A stretch of DNA of 64,000 bases from Metridium senile. Taxonomy: Eukaryota; Cnidaria; Anthozoa; Actiniaria; Metridiidae. This document shows, piece by piece, positions 11,301 to 21,400 of this stretch. Position 1 is the stretch's first letter, and each line of letters starts with the position of its first letter. The notes under the pieces are model-generated. The model saw only the letters and a program-made list of their open reading frames with translations. It had not been told where the DNA came from and did no database searches. The DNA is taken from the NCBI GenBank assembly GCA_949775045.1, contig OX459105.1:16939353-17003352 (forward strand), given 5' to 3'. The translations under genes were made by a program, and so were the position numbers.

Positions 11301-14300
11301 AATTGATAGGTTTAGTGTTGGTTAGTATCGACCAAACATCTCAACACAATAATGACTGACCTTCTGTATAATTACATTGATGAATTCTCTTAAAGGATCT
11401 CTATATCGAATGCATTCAGATGCTTTGCGCACTTCCTGAAATAGATTGATATGGAATTATGTGAATATCAAGTTATTTGTAAATCATTGATTTATAAAAG
11501 AACAAATTGTTGGATGAAAATAAAAAGATCTGAATAGATGGATGAAGGAAAAAATAGAAATATTCATAAAAGAATTGGTCAAAGGATGAATAGTTGAATA
11601 ACAAAAAAAAGGAAAACTGTGATGAATGAAAAAAATAATTTGATAGATGAAAAAAATGGATTGATGAATGAACAAAATAATTTGATAGATGAAAAAAATG
11701 GATTGATGAATGAACAAAATAATTTGATAGATGAAAAACAATGGATTGATGAATGAACAAAATAATTTGATAGATGAAAAACAATGGATTGATGAATGAA
11801 CAAAATAATTTGATAGATGAAAAACAATGGATTGATGAATGAACAAAATAATTTGATAGATGAAAAACAATGGATTGATGAATGAACAAAATAATTTGAT
11901 AGATGAAAAACAATGGATTGATGAATGAACAAAATAATTTGATAGATGAAAACAATGGATTGATGAATGAACAAAATAATTTGATAGATGAAAAACAATG
12001 GATTGATGAATGAACAAAATAATTTGATAGATGAAAACAATGGATTGATGAATGAACAAAATAATTTGATAGATGAAAAACAATGGATTGATGAATGAAC
12101 AAAATAATTTGATAGATGAAAAACAATGGATCGATGAATGACAGAATAAATACATTATGGACATATTAAGTAGACGAAAGATCCAGAATCAGAAATTTTT
12201 CAGATCCAGAAATTTGTCAGGGGGGTGTCCCAATTGCAAATGAAGGGCTCTTAAGGTGTCCGGTCCCTAAATGTCTTAAATAAAATAGGGGTAATTGCAG
12301 CACTAGGGGGTGTCTGTTGCTTGAAGGGACACCCCCTAGATCCGCCCCTGATACCAACGCTCACCTCCAAAACATCAGCTAGTTGTTCTTCTGCCTCTTC
12401 CCTCTCAATGCTTAACTTAGAGACTTTAAAGTAAGCATGTGCCAGTTTATAATCCAATTTAGCAGAGTTCCATACATTCCTTGGTATTTCTACCAGGCCA
12501 TAACCCATTAGTATAACAAGTAATAACAGCCCCCATGTATTTGATGCTGTTATGCCAATTATCTCAAGTTGGGTCCTTTTAAACATGATATAGATCGCGT
12601 TAGCTTATGTTTTTATGCTATAAAATGTACAATCCAAATAATGATTGATCATGTACTTTGTTTGGTCCAGTTAAACTAGTTTTAGATACATGTACATCCA
12701 TAAAATTGAAAAAAGTTAATGGTTTATTGATCTAAGACACCTTATTACCATCAATATTATCCCCACCATCATCATTATAATTACATTATTTCTAAGACTT
12801 TATTCATGAAACAACAAGTTGTAGATAATACCACTTGATTTCTAGAGTACAAACATTAAAAGCGTGAAACATAAGTAGTACTAAATAGTGATATTTTATG
12901 CTAATTCTTTTGTTTAAGTAGCACTATTTTGTACTACTTGTTACACGGGTATAATATGTGTACTCTATAGCATCCACTATTTAATTCTAAGAATACAATA
13001 TTATAATATTATCACCTACCCATTGAGCTCGAGGTCTGGCCGAGCAATTACGTAAATCAGAAGGACAAGGAAGATGGCAATATAACTGCCATACCAGATA
13101 GCGTTCTCTAACAATGCCGTTTTGATCTTTCCTCTTACTGTAAAGTCACCAGCGTAGGAATATGATTGCATTAAGGGTAGGATTAACCTGGTAAGATGAT
13201 AAATGAACATTAGAGCAATGCATTGTTGGATTGTATGGGTGTATAGAAAATTGCTTTTTAAAATGTTTGATATTTGTTGTGCTAAATTCTTATCATCATT
13301 ATGTCCAACTCCATCAACAGTAATACCATCATCATCACCATCATCATCTTTACCACCATCATCATTGTTACCATTATCATCATCATTCCCACCATCATCA
13401 TTCCCACCATCATCATTATGTCCAACATCATTACCATCATCACTATCATTACCACCATTAGCATTATCATCATCATCACCATTTACCACCACCATCATCA
13501 TTATCATTACTACCATCATCATTGTTATCATCACCATTATCATTACTATTATACAGTATATATATACAGTATATAAAACTCTTTAAATACCATGATAATA
13601 TTTGAGATGACCAGTACACAATCCTCCATAGATCTGGCAATACATTAGCGGGTAGATGACTCCATGGTGGTTGGCATGTTGATACAGCTGAATCAGGCGT
13701 TGTAGTAGGAGTTGTCGTACTTGTTATATTACTATTATTAGAGTATAAACTGTACGATGTACTCCTGTTGGCACGGTGCTTCTGTTCCTGAAGACATCGC
13801 CGGTAAAAAGTCTGAAACAATCAAAAAGATAATTAAATATACACAAATTGAAGATTCATGGTATTTTAACAATTAAACAGACATTGTTGGTTGTCAGAAT
13901 AGTATCAATTAAAGGCAATTGGCAAAGAAATGCAATATTTTGATCACAAATCTTATCAATTATCACGAATCGATTGAATATCATAACGGTGACGAGGATT
14001 GTATTGTAAATTATTATAAGAACAATTATGGATGATCAAAAAATCAAATCGATTTTCGCAAATCAGTTCAAACTCATCTTGCACAAAAACGTCAATTGTT
14101 ATAATAAATATTGCAATAAGGTCTCTCGTCATTCATTAACAAAACCAGTGTTATTTTAACGAATATAAAACTAATTATCATAGACAAGTAATAATACTTA
14201 CATCAGAGACGTCTAGAGGTAGGACTTCGACAATTAGAAAAGAGAAATACCAAGCAACAAACACAGCTAGAGTGACCAAAATATGCTGCTTACGCCAGTT

Positions 14301-14375
14301 TCCAAAATAATGCAGTAAACACATCGTTAAAAAGAAACACAAGAGCATTTCTATGGCTAGTGAAGCCCCGCTCAT
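5376..14375 (-). CDS. LMBRD2: LMBRD2, LMBR1-domain multi-pass membrane protein
   Basis: Multi-pass LMBR1/LMBD family protein; the human protein is a plasma-membrane protein linked to GPCR (beta2-adrenergic) signalling. Fourteen exons in transcript order: 14375-14202, 13811-13591, 13187-13020, 12575-12365, 11435-11361, 10819-10647, 10132-10061, 9908-9853, 9468-9287, 8589-8456, 7797-7689, 7266-7065, 5965-5931, 5726-5376. They total 2163 nt, exactly 721 codons (720 aa plus stop; human about 695). Landmarks shared with human LMBRD2: N-terminal [10 protein letters not shown] with LPLDVSD after two membrane segments, [67 protein letters not shown] and the acidic end FDDI. The C-terminal tail (after TFIIEDDMS) is charged and cytosolic, with a small YNRDS duplication. 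Introns hold three minisatellite arrays. Confidence 0.95.
6034..6238. mobile_element. MITE with long terminal inverted repeats
   Basis: Left TGTAGATGAGACATGATTG and right inverse CATGCCTCATCTACA continue inward for about 90 bp on each side (GGTGTAGT, AAGACTGAT, CAACCTGAGC). About 205 bp in the last LMBRD2 introns. Confidence 0.8.
6360..6614. mobile_element. MITE with TACACCTATTTCAAAA termini, copy 1
   Basis: Left ACACCTATTTCAAAAACATT is mirrored by TTTTTTGAAATAGGTGTA on the right. The inverse pairing extends through TTGTCAGA and GATCTGCAATCTGA. It shares its termini, but not its interior, with the element at 18676-18968. Confidence 0.85.
6857..6929 (-). repeat. tRNA-derived fragment ending in a perfect palindrome
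   Basis: On the minus strand GGTTTCAAGTCCCGCC resembles a tRNA B-box and T-arm. It is preceded by GGTTAACACATCAGACTAGA, which is tRNA-like. The 5' part is a perfect 17-bp inverted repeat (6893-6909 and 6913-6929, 3-base loop). There is no complete cloverleaf, so this is a SINE or tRNA-pseudogene remnant rather than a tRNA gene. Confidence 0.4.
8260..8430. mobile_element. MITE in an LMBRD2 intron
   Basis: TTCTCTACTTTCACA at the left is inverted at the right (TGTGAAAGTAGAGAA). Both arms include CCATAATGCCTTCTGTTTTT and GGGGTAG, with an internal repeat of AATTCAAATCAAAC. Confidence 0.8.
8561..9150 (-). repeat. About 88-bp tandem array x7 copying an LMBRD2 exon edge
   Basis: Units start with ATGTACGCTATGATGAAGAA at 8561, 8646, 8738, 8829, 8918, 9003 and 9089 (spacing 85-92). 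The first is the true 5' edge of exon 10 read on the minus strand (acceptor then TTGGTTTCCTTCTTC). The other six lie upstream of that exon in the transcript and carry the same acceptor and about 29 nt of exon-like sequence. Confidence 0.9.
9535..9612 (+). mobile_element. LINE/SINE 3' tail with ATT repeats
   Basis: CCCATGTTAATTTGTGCCTAATAAGTAATAAA followed by ATT repeats is almost the same as 43680-43735, where it closes a LINE coding fragment. It is therefore a 5'-truncated copy of that element. Confidence 0.65.
10331..10560. repeat. GCGGTTTT-rich low-complexity element
   Basis: Repeated GGTTTTGCGGTTTT-like words with strong T/G strand bias, in an LMBRD2 intron. I cannot place it in a family. 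Confidence 0.45.
10850..11270. repeat. 34-bp minisatellite
   Basis: Unit TATATGATTGATAGGTGTCA plus about 14 bases (ATCATGCTACATAG), roughly ten copies, alternating between TCAATCATGC and TCATTATTGC variants. It lies in the LMBRD2 intron between exons 11435-11361 and 10819-10647. Confidence 0.9.
11632..12140. repeat. 43-bp minisatellite, about 11 copies
   Basis: Unit starts AATTTGATAGATGAAAAACA and continues ATGGATTGATGAATGAACAAAAT. The period is not a multiple of three and no unit contains a minus-strand stop, so all three minus frames stay open. This is a by-product, not a gene. Confidence 0.95.
12200..12355. mobile_element. Short element with CAGGGGCGGAT-type end
   Basis: The right end reads GGATCCGCCCCTG-like on + (AGATCCGCCCCTGATA) and the left end has CAGGGGGGTGTCCC. 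A similar end occurs at 48230-48390. The terminal CAGGGGCGGAT suggests an hAT-like non-autonomous element; class by inference only. Confidence 0.4.
12843..12967. mobile_element. TAGAGTACAAAC MITE family, copy 1
   Basis: Left TAGAGTACAAACATTAAAAG and right inverse GTGTACTCTA. Internal ACTAAATAGTG and CTAATTCTTTTGTT are shared with the copies at 43476-43619 and 44874-45018. Confidence 0.8.
13290..13560. repeat. CATCAT/CACCAT microsatellite
   Basis: Trinucleotide tract (ATC, ACC, ATT) in the LMBRD2 intron between exons 13811-13591 and 13187-13020, ending in a short TATATACAGTATATA stretch. Not coding. Confidence 0.9.
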
Positions 14376-15475
14376 CTTTGTGGCTTTTGTGGACCGCGAT
14401 CTAACGTTTTATACAAGAATTATAATAAAATAAATATAAAATACTTTTAAATTAGTTCACAGTCTCGAATGCCTGCGTAACATACATATCCCAGACTGCA
14501 TAGCGCACCGATATCCGAGAAAGACTGGGAATAGTTTAGAAAAATACTTACTAGGGAGGGGAGGTAAGGAACAAATTCAAGATAATTTTTTTCATTACTA
14601 TAAAAAATATACTTCATAGAATTCTTTATTATCCATGTCATATTGAATTTTCCACTTAAAAATGACGTGAAATAAAATGAATTAAGTTATACGGTTGATA
14701 ACTGAAAATATATATCAAATTCAGTTAACTTAAGTTAAATATCATAAACTTGAGAAAATACAAATTTTACTACATGCTGTTTAATGAAAATTCAGAACTA
14801 ATTCATAATTTCCAAAGATTTGTTTATTTCATTTCTATTGTTAGTTTTTCGTCCATTTCCAGTTTTCCTCAAAAATTTGCGTCGACCGAGAAGACCTGGT
14901 GACTAGCCCATCGACCACATGTGAAAACATTGAAGATTTGCTTCAACTTCTCTCCATTTCTCGTCTGTTTTTCCACTCTAAAAGGTAGGATTTTCAAATG
15001 GATACAATGTACCTTACTAGTGAAGTATATTATGTACGTTTTATAGTGTAATTCAAAGCATTTTCAGCGTTTTGAGTGTCGTGATGTATGTTTTCAGTCT
15101 CAAGTTATGCAATGTAGGATTTGATTTGATTTCTTACTTTACCGGCATTTTACAAAAAAACTTATTATTAAAAAATAATTAATATTTAATATTTAAGTAC
15201 ATGTCTATTAGATTTTTGTAAGTATGGGCAGAGAGCATTAAATATTTTCTGCAATATATACTGAATGGAAAATGTGCAAGATTTGTGGATTCACTGCTAA
15301 AATATAGTGCACATTTGTTTATATACATTATATTGAGTTAAACCAACTACTGTATTATTGCAGACGGTTGTATTGCTAGATTTTTCATCCAGGATTTTTC
15401 TTTTGTGCTTGCCCACAAACATGGCTGCCATGACAATCCCTCTATTATTGATACAAATTTGTTAGGTTTTAATTC
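14376..15475. promoter_or_regulatory. Divergent LMBRD2-HCCS upstream region
   Basis: 1.1 kb between two divergent start codons. It should hold both promoters. A 5'UTR exon of HCCS may end near 14995, and an acceptor-like TTGTTAGG lies just before the ATG at 15476. No TATA box that I would defend; no coding sequence seen. Confidence 0.5.
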
Positions 15476-17320
15476 ATGGGTGCGTCATCATCAACACCAG
15501 ACATCCAACCACCTCCTAACCCACCCACTAGTGGCACCCAGTCACCACCTGGTGGGTGTCCTGTAAAGCATGACAAACCAGTGGGTGAATGGAGAAGCGA
15601 GTGTCCAGCAAGTGGAGCAGCAATGGGAGGTGGGTGTCCAATGAATAAAGATGGACTGGACCCAAGAAACATGGTAAGTCATAGTACAGTTATGAACAAT
15701 TGTAAATTTAGAATCAATATAAAATAAGTGAATGAATGAATGAACAAATGAATGGGTGAATAAATATTTGATTTGATGTTTGTTTTCATAGGTTTTTCAT
15801 AGGCCTTTCATAAGGGTTTCATAGGCTTTTCATTGTTTTTTCATAGGCTTTTCATTGTTTTTTTCATAGGCGTTTCATAGGGGTTTCATAGGCTTTTCAT
15901 AGTCTTTTCATAGGACTTTTCAAAAGGGGATTGAATGGATGGATGAATGAATGTGCAAAATGGTGTGTTAATAAATGAGTGATTGATTAAATGGATGAAG
16001 AACTAAAGAATAAAATTTATAGGAAATATAGAATTGGAATGAAAGAACGAGTCAATGAACTGTACCAAAATGACCAAACTACTTTAAAATACTTTTGCTC
16101 TTCAAATGTTTGATTTATGTTGAATCCCTAGATGCCTCCAGCCAATCAGCAACCGTCACCAGGGCAACCATTTTCATTACCAACAAACCGTGTGACGTCA
16201 AGCATCCCAAAAGGTGGAACTGACAAGGACGAGCAATGGGTATATCCCTCGCCGCAGATGTTTTGGAATGCAATGGTAAGAAAAGGATGGAAGTGGGAGA
16301 AAGATCAGGTACAGCCAAATGATATGGACCATATTATCAGGATACACAACGCTAACAATGAGAGAGCCTGGGATGAGATACTTAGATGGGAGGCGCTACA
16401 TGCAAAGTAAGTCAAGTGGAATTTTGATTTAGACATCTTACAAGTAAAGGCCTGGATGTTGTACTGACCAGGTGAAAAAAATGTACGGACCCCATCACAT
16501 GACTTTTTCCAAAAGTTTTCTTAAGAGTGTGCGCCGGGTGAAATACGGGTCATATGATAAAGTCATTTATCAAAATATATTTCCTTTTAATATTGGATAT
16601 TTCCTTTTATTTGGTACTTTTTAGTATCCCTTTTAACAAAACAATTGTTAGAGTTCTAGTTGATTATTTTCTAAAACATTGTTTGTTTTCAGTGAATGTG
16701 GTAATCCCAAACTTGTGAGTTTTCGTGGAAGAGCAAAGGATTTTAGTCCTAGAGCTAGAATACGAAGTTGGTTAGGGTAAGTGAAAAAAGCTAAACTTGT
16801 CTCAATATACTACAAATAGTGATTGTAGGTGATGATAGTGATGATGATGATGATGATGATGAATACAGTAATAGCCAGGTGTTGGTGATAATGATGATTA
16901 TTAAGATGGAAAGGATTGGTGTTGATGATGAAGTTGGTGTTGCTGATGAAATTCATAATGGTGGTGATGAACGATAATACTTATGCCTCTAGTAATGATT
17001 GTGATGATAATAGTATCTTATCATAAACGTAACTATCCTTACATCACAGATATGAGCTACCATTTGACAGACACGACTGGATAGTTGATCGCTGTGGCAC
17101 AGAAGTGCGTTACATAATAGATTATTATGACATCGGCGACGAGGAAGACTATAAAACTGGAGAATTCGTTCACCTGGATGTGCGACCTGCAATCGACTCA
17201 TCTACTGCTGCTCTAGATCGTATGCGAGTTGCTTTACTACGATGGTCAATGTATTTTAGTAGTGATAAAGATGAAATACCAGACAATGTTAAAGTGGAAA
17301 CGTCAACAAAGTCTGATTAG
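15476..17320 (+). CDS. HCCS: HCCS, holocytochrome c synthase (cytochrome c heme lyase)
   Basis: Attaches heme covalently to apocytochrome c in the mitochondrial intermembrane space. Four exons: 15476-15673, 16132-16406, 16693-16776, 17050-17320 (stop TAG). They total 828 nt, 275 aa (human 268). The N-terminal quarter has three Cys-Pro heme-regulatory-type motifs ([21 protein letters not shown]). The catalytic core has [18 protein letters not shown], then [18 protein letters not shown] with the heme-ligand histidine (His138 here, human His154), [22 protein letters not shown], and [21 protein letters not shown]. The start at MGASSS fits the family, although many homologues are myristoylation-like there too. 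The 3'UTR runs into tandem repeats, tail-to-tail with the next gene. Confidence 0.97.
15780..15925. repeat. TTTCATAGG short tandem repeat
   Basis: Irregular copies of TTTTCATAGG with 11-15 base spacing in HCCS intron 1. No function inferred. Confidence 0.75.
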
Positions 17321-18454
17321 GATATGTGTTGGTGTTACTATGACTACATTATTCATATTTTGAATAATTCAGTTCTGATTAAGGAGAAAATCTTAGGATA
17401 TAAGGCTGATAATATTTACATTCCTGAAATTTCCACTGGTTGTAGTCAAATTCTAGAAGAATTTATTTCACACTATCAAGGCTGAAGTTGATTGGAGTAA
17501 GATGTGAAAAGATCTATTGCAGTGTTGAGCAATGTTTGAAGAAGTTTTGTCCAAAATGTTCTTCACTAGCTGAAGAGAAAGCATCATGCTGACTGATCTA
17601 TAGCTACTCTACTGTGAGAAAGAGTTTACTGGCTGGTTTTCTGCTGTCTTGAAGTGATGGTTTAAACAAACAAACTACAAACCTTCTTTCCAGATGTTTC
17701 TTTACAAGATATTTATGCAACATTTTTATGCACTGCATTTGTGTGCTATGTTTTGATTCAGAACTCTACTGTGAAAAAGGGTTTCCTGTTGTCTTGAAGT
17801 CATGGTATTAACAAACAAATTACAAACCTCCTTTCCAGAGGGTTCTGTACAAGGTGACATTTTTATACAACATTTGTGTGCAATGTTTTAATTCAGAACT
17901 CTACTGTGAGAAGGGTTTCCTGTTGTCTTGAAGTATTAACAAACAAATTTATAAACCTCCTTTCCAGAGGGTACAAGATGACATTTTTATGCAACATTTA
18001 TGTGCAATATCTTAATTCAGAACTCAGACCAAATTCTCTTTGCAATTATTATTATTATTGTTATAATTTGAAAAACTGCTTTGTAAAGATTTAACGATTA
18101 TATAAATGCAATTTTATCTTTATTAGTTATAGATTACTATTCTTATTATTTTCCATATTATTATCAATGGTCATTTACATTTCCTATTCATTTGCTATAT
18201 TTAATATATTAATTGTAAGAGCATTGTGGTGCGCTAAGAATTACATTATTATTACTAGACATTATTAATGTTAATATACAAAGTTTTATTTATTAATTAT
18301 TAAGAGTGTTTTAGGAAATGTGTAGAATAGTTGCCTGACAAAACAGAAACCCTTTCGCTCCTACTTCTCTCCGTGGGGGAAAAATATGTGGCTTTCAATA
18401 TTCATTACACACAATTTACATTCAGGGTTGCACTATTTGTATTTGTTATTAAGG
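17321..18454. other. HCCS 3' region with about 135-bp tandem repeats
   Basis: Three to four degenerate copies, between about 17600 and 18020, of a unit with ATTCAGAACTCTACTGTGA, GGTTTCCTGTTGTCTTGAAG and ACCTCCTTTCCAGAGG. They are followed by ATT-rich DNA up to the stop codon of the minus-strand gene. No coding sequence. Confidence 0.7.
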
Positions 18455-21400
18455 TCAAAGTTCGTCATTTTCTGACTCCATCTTTTTGCTTACATAATTT
18501 TCCCTGAAACAAAATAGAAAATTAAGACTTTATTTTAAATATTCAAAATGTTGAGCATGCACACTATATTTATACATGAACGATGACTTAGTGTATATAA
18601 TTATTTATAAAATAACTAGCTTTTTTGTGCCTGCCTGGACACTATGTCCTTTTGTTCTCTCGCCTATATATAATATACACCTTTTTCAAAAATCGCTGTC
18701 GCAGCCCAAGCTACAGTCCACACTCTGAAGCCTGCAAAGATTGTCGGTATTATGAACATAATTTGTGATTTATATCACGTTTTTCAAAGAAATATCATTT
18801 CATCATCTACGACTGTATAACAGTGTTATGGTCATGCAACACAAACACGTACAACCAAAATATGCTATGAATGAATCGATAACAAGAGAAGAAATACCGA
18901 CATCCTTTGCAGGGTTCAGTGTGTGGACTTCAGCTTTGGCTGCGACAATGATTTTTGAAATAGGTGTACATATTAATTGCAAGAACGTTGTCCTGACTTT
19001 TGTAATTTAGTGGGAAAGGAATTAATCTAAAGACAAGAGAAGATCACTCGATCGAGCTGAACTCTTTCTTTTGTTATTCAACAGTGCGCGTTTTCTATTT
19101 CCTTAAAGTTACGTTCCTAACGAAATATCTTGGGTAGAAAACACACAGAACTAAATTAAAGGCGATGTAACACTGTGCAATTTTCTCAGCAACTTGTCTC
19201 GCAATGCCGTTGCAACACAAGTAAGTTGCTGAAGAAATACACAGTGTAACAGTGGCCGTCTCGCATTTTTTTTGTTGCAGACAGCGTTGCACAAAGTAGA
19301 GTTCAGTTCTACTTTTCGCAACGGATCTCGGCAACTTGCAACGTCATTGCACGGTGTATCACCCCTTCAGCAACTTGTGTCGCAATTTTAAAGCATTTCT
19401 TTTCAAGAACGCATGCGCACATTTTCAATTCTCGTCCATAGTCCCCCAGAGCACCATGAATTGTGAAAAATCATTGCAAGTTGCCGAGATTTGCAGTGTA
19501 TCACTTCACCTCGGCAACTTGCAACGCAACATTTTCAAGCATTGCGAGACAAGTTGCTGAGAAAATTGCATAGTGTAACAGCGCTTTAAGTGTTAGTGAC
19601 GTTTCGTTATACTTACATACAATCAACTGCCACCATATCATTAAATCTTGCATATGGTTGTACATTAATTCCTCCTTTCAGAACCCTCGTTACCAGGTTA
19701 CTGATATCACTAACAGTCACGCCCTGTAATGTCCGTGTGGTGAAGAGCCGTTTTCGAGGCCTGGTAATAAGCAAGGCTGGGAGAGATTCGGGGAAGATAC
19801 CAAAGACATCGCCGTACTCTGGATGGCAGGTAGCGTGAACCCATAGGTATTGAACAGGTGTTTCTATAAACGAAATACAACAATCTCAATATACAGCTAT
19901 TTTAAAAAGCGTTGAATACTGGATAGTGCATCCCAAGGGCATTGTGGGTCTTATTAATCACAATATACAGCTATTTCAAAAAAACGTTGAATACTGAATA
20001 GTGCATTCCAAAACCAAACGGCATTGTGGGTCTTATTAATCACAATATACAGCTATTTTAAAAAACGTTGAATACTGAATAGTGCATTCCAAAACCAAAG
20101 GGCATTGTGGGTCTTATTAATCACAATATACAGCTATTTTAAAAAGGGTTGAATACTGGATAGTGCATTCCAAGACTCAAGGGCATTGTGGGTCTCATTA
20201 ATTTGAAAAAAGCCAGTTTTATTCCCCACAACTAGCTCGTATATTGTTTTGAATAGCATGCACTAAGAAAAAAATAAAAAATTATTACATATTTTTATTT
20301 TGAACAATATTATATGACCAAAATTCATTTCGGTCTTGCAATGCACTAATCAGTATGCAGTATTCAGTATTCTACGTTTTTTGAAATAGCTATATATAGC
20401 TATTTCAAAAAACGTTCAATACTGCATAGTGCATTCCAAGACCTAATATAAATGCTATCTGGGTCATGTACTATTGTTTAAAGTAAAATACATAATAATC
20501 AGCTATTTTATTCTGAGTGCATTCCATGGAAACCGAACAAAAAATCAACAAAAACCAATCGCATATATGCACATTCGCATCAAAATTTGCTAAATCACGC
20601 AACCGCTCATACATACCTTCATTTTGCAGTGCGTTTTGCACATCTGTCATGAGCTGGAAGCTTTCTTTTTTCGTGTTTTCGTCATGTCCGTCAAGGAACA
20701 CAACAAAACATAATCCTATAGTTTTATCGCCACAAAATTGTTTTTGATTCTTGTGAGTAATTTCCTGGATTTCAAAGTTGTTGGATTTTGTTTCTTTTTC
20801 GTTTTGTTCAGGAGAAAGAATTGCTTCGATTTCCTTCATGTAATCATCTTTCAAGGTCATTTGTCCTTTAAACTTGTTAATATTTGGTAAATCTTTCCAA
20901 TGTGTTTCGTGTACAGAGTATAAGAACCTTGTTACTGTTAGATAGCTGATCTCGCCATATGCTTTAATATCGTATGGGATAGAACTAAACGTGAGTTTCT
21001 TGGATATCAATGTGGATAACATTACTACGATAGAAGGGAGTTTTTTAATGTTGAACTGTTGGACGAACTGAGCTGATGGTTTTCTTATCACACCAAAGTT
21101 AAAGTGTTTCGAGTATTTCAAAGCTAATGATTTGTATAATGCTGCTGTTTGGCGTTTGTCTGAAACAGAAAACAATAAAAAGTCATTTATATATTAAAGA
21201 TGAGCATCATTGTTTAGCAAACGCCGGCAATTTGAATTTTTCATTGTGCAGAAAACCATCTGGGGAAAAACCATGATTGAGGGAAACCATTCGAGTGTTG
21301 GTTATAGCGGGAAGCAACTTGAATAATGATCAGTTATTGGGAAACAATTTGAGGGTGAATTATAGGAAAGCAATTTGAGTGTTGATTATAGGAAAGCAAT

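Noticed and set aside
10850..12140. Regularly spaced repeats resembling a CRISPR array
   Set aside because: There are no unique spacers: the repeats abut one another, and the DNA is animal nuclear sequence.
11473..12164. Three overlapping minus-strand frames of 153-226 aa rich in Ser, His, Phe and Ile
   Set aside because: They are all translations of one 43-bp minisatellite that lacks stops in any minus frame; the region is an LMBRD2 intron.
20471..20616. Longer reading of the third exon of the NDEL gene (to YVFYFKQ)
   Set aside because: A consensus donor GAAG/GTATGT at 20617/20616 keeps phase with the next exon, which continues the thioredoxin-like fold; the longer frame is intron.
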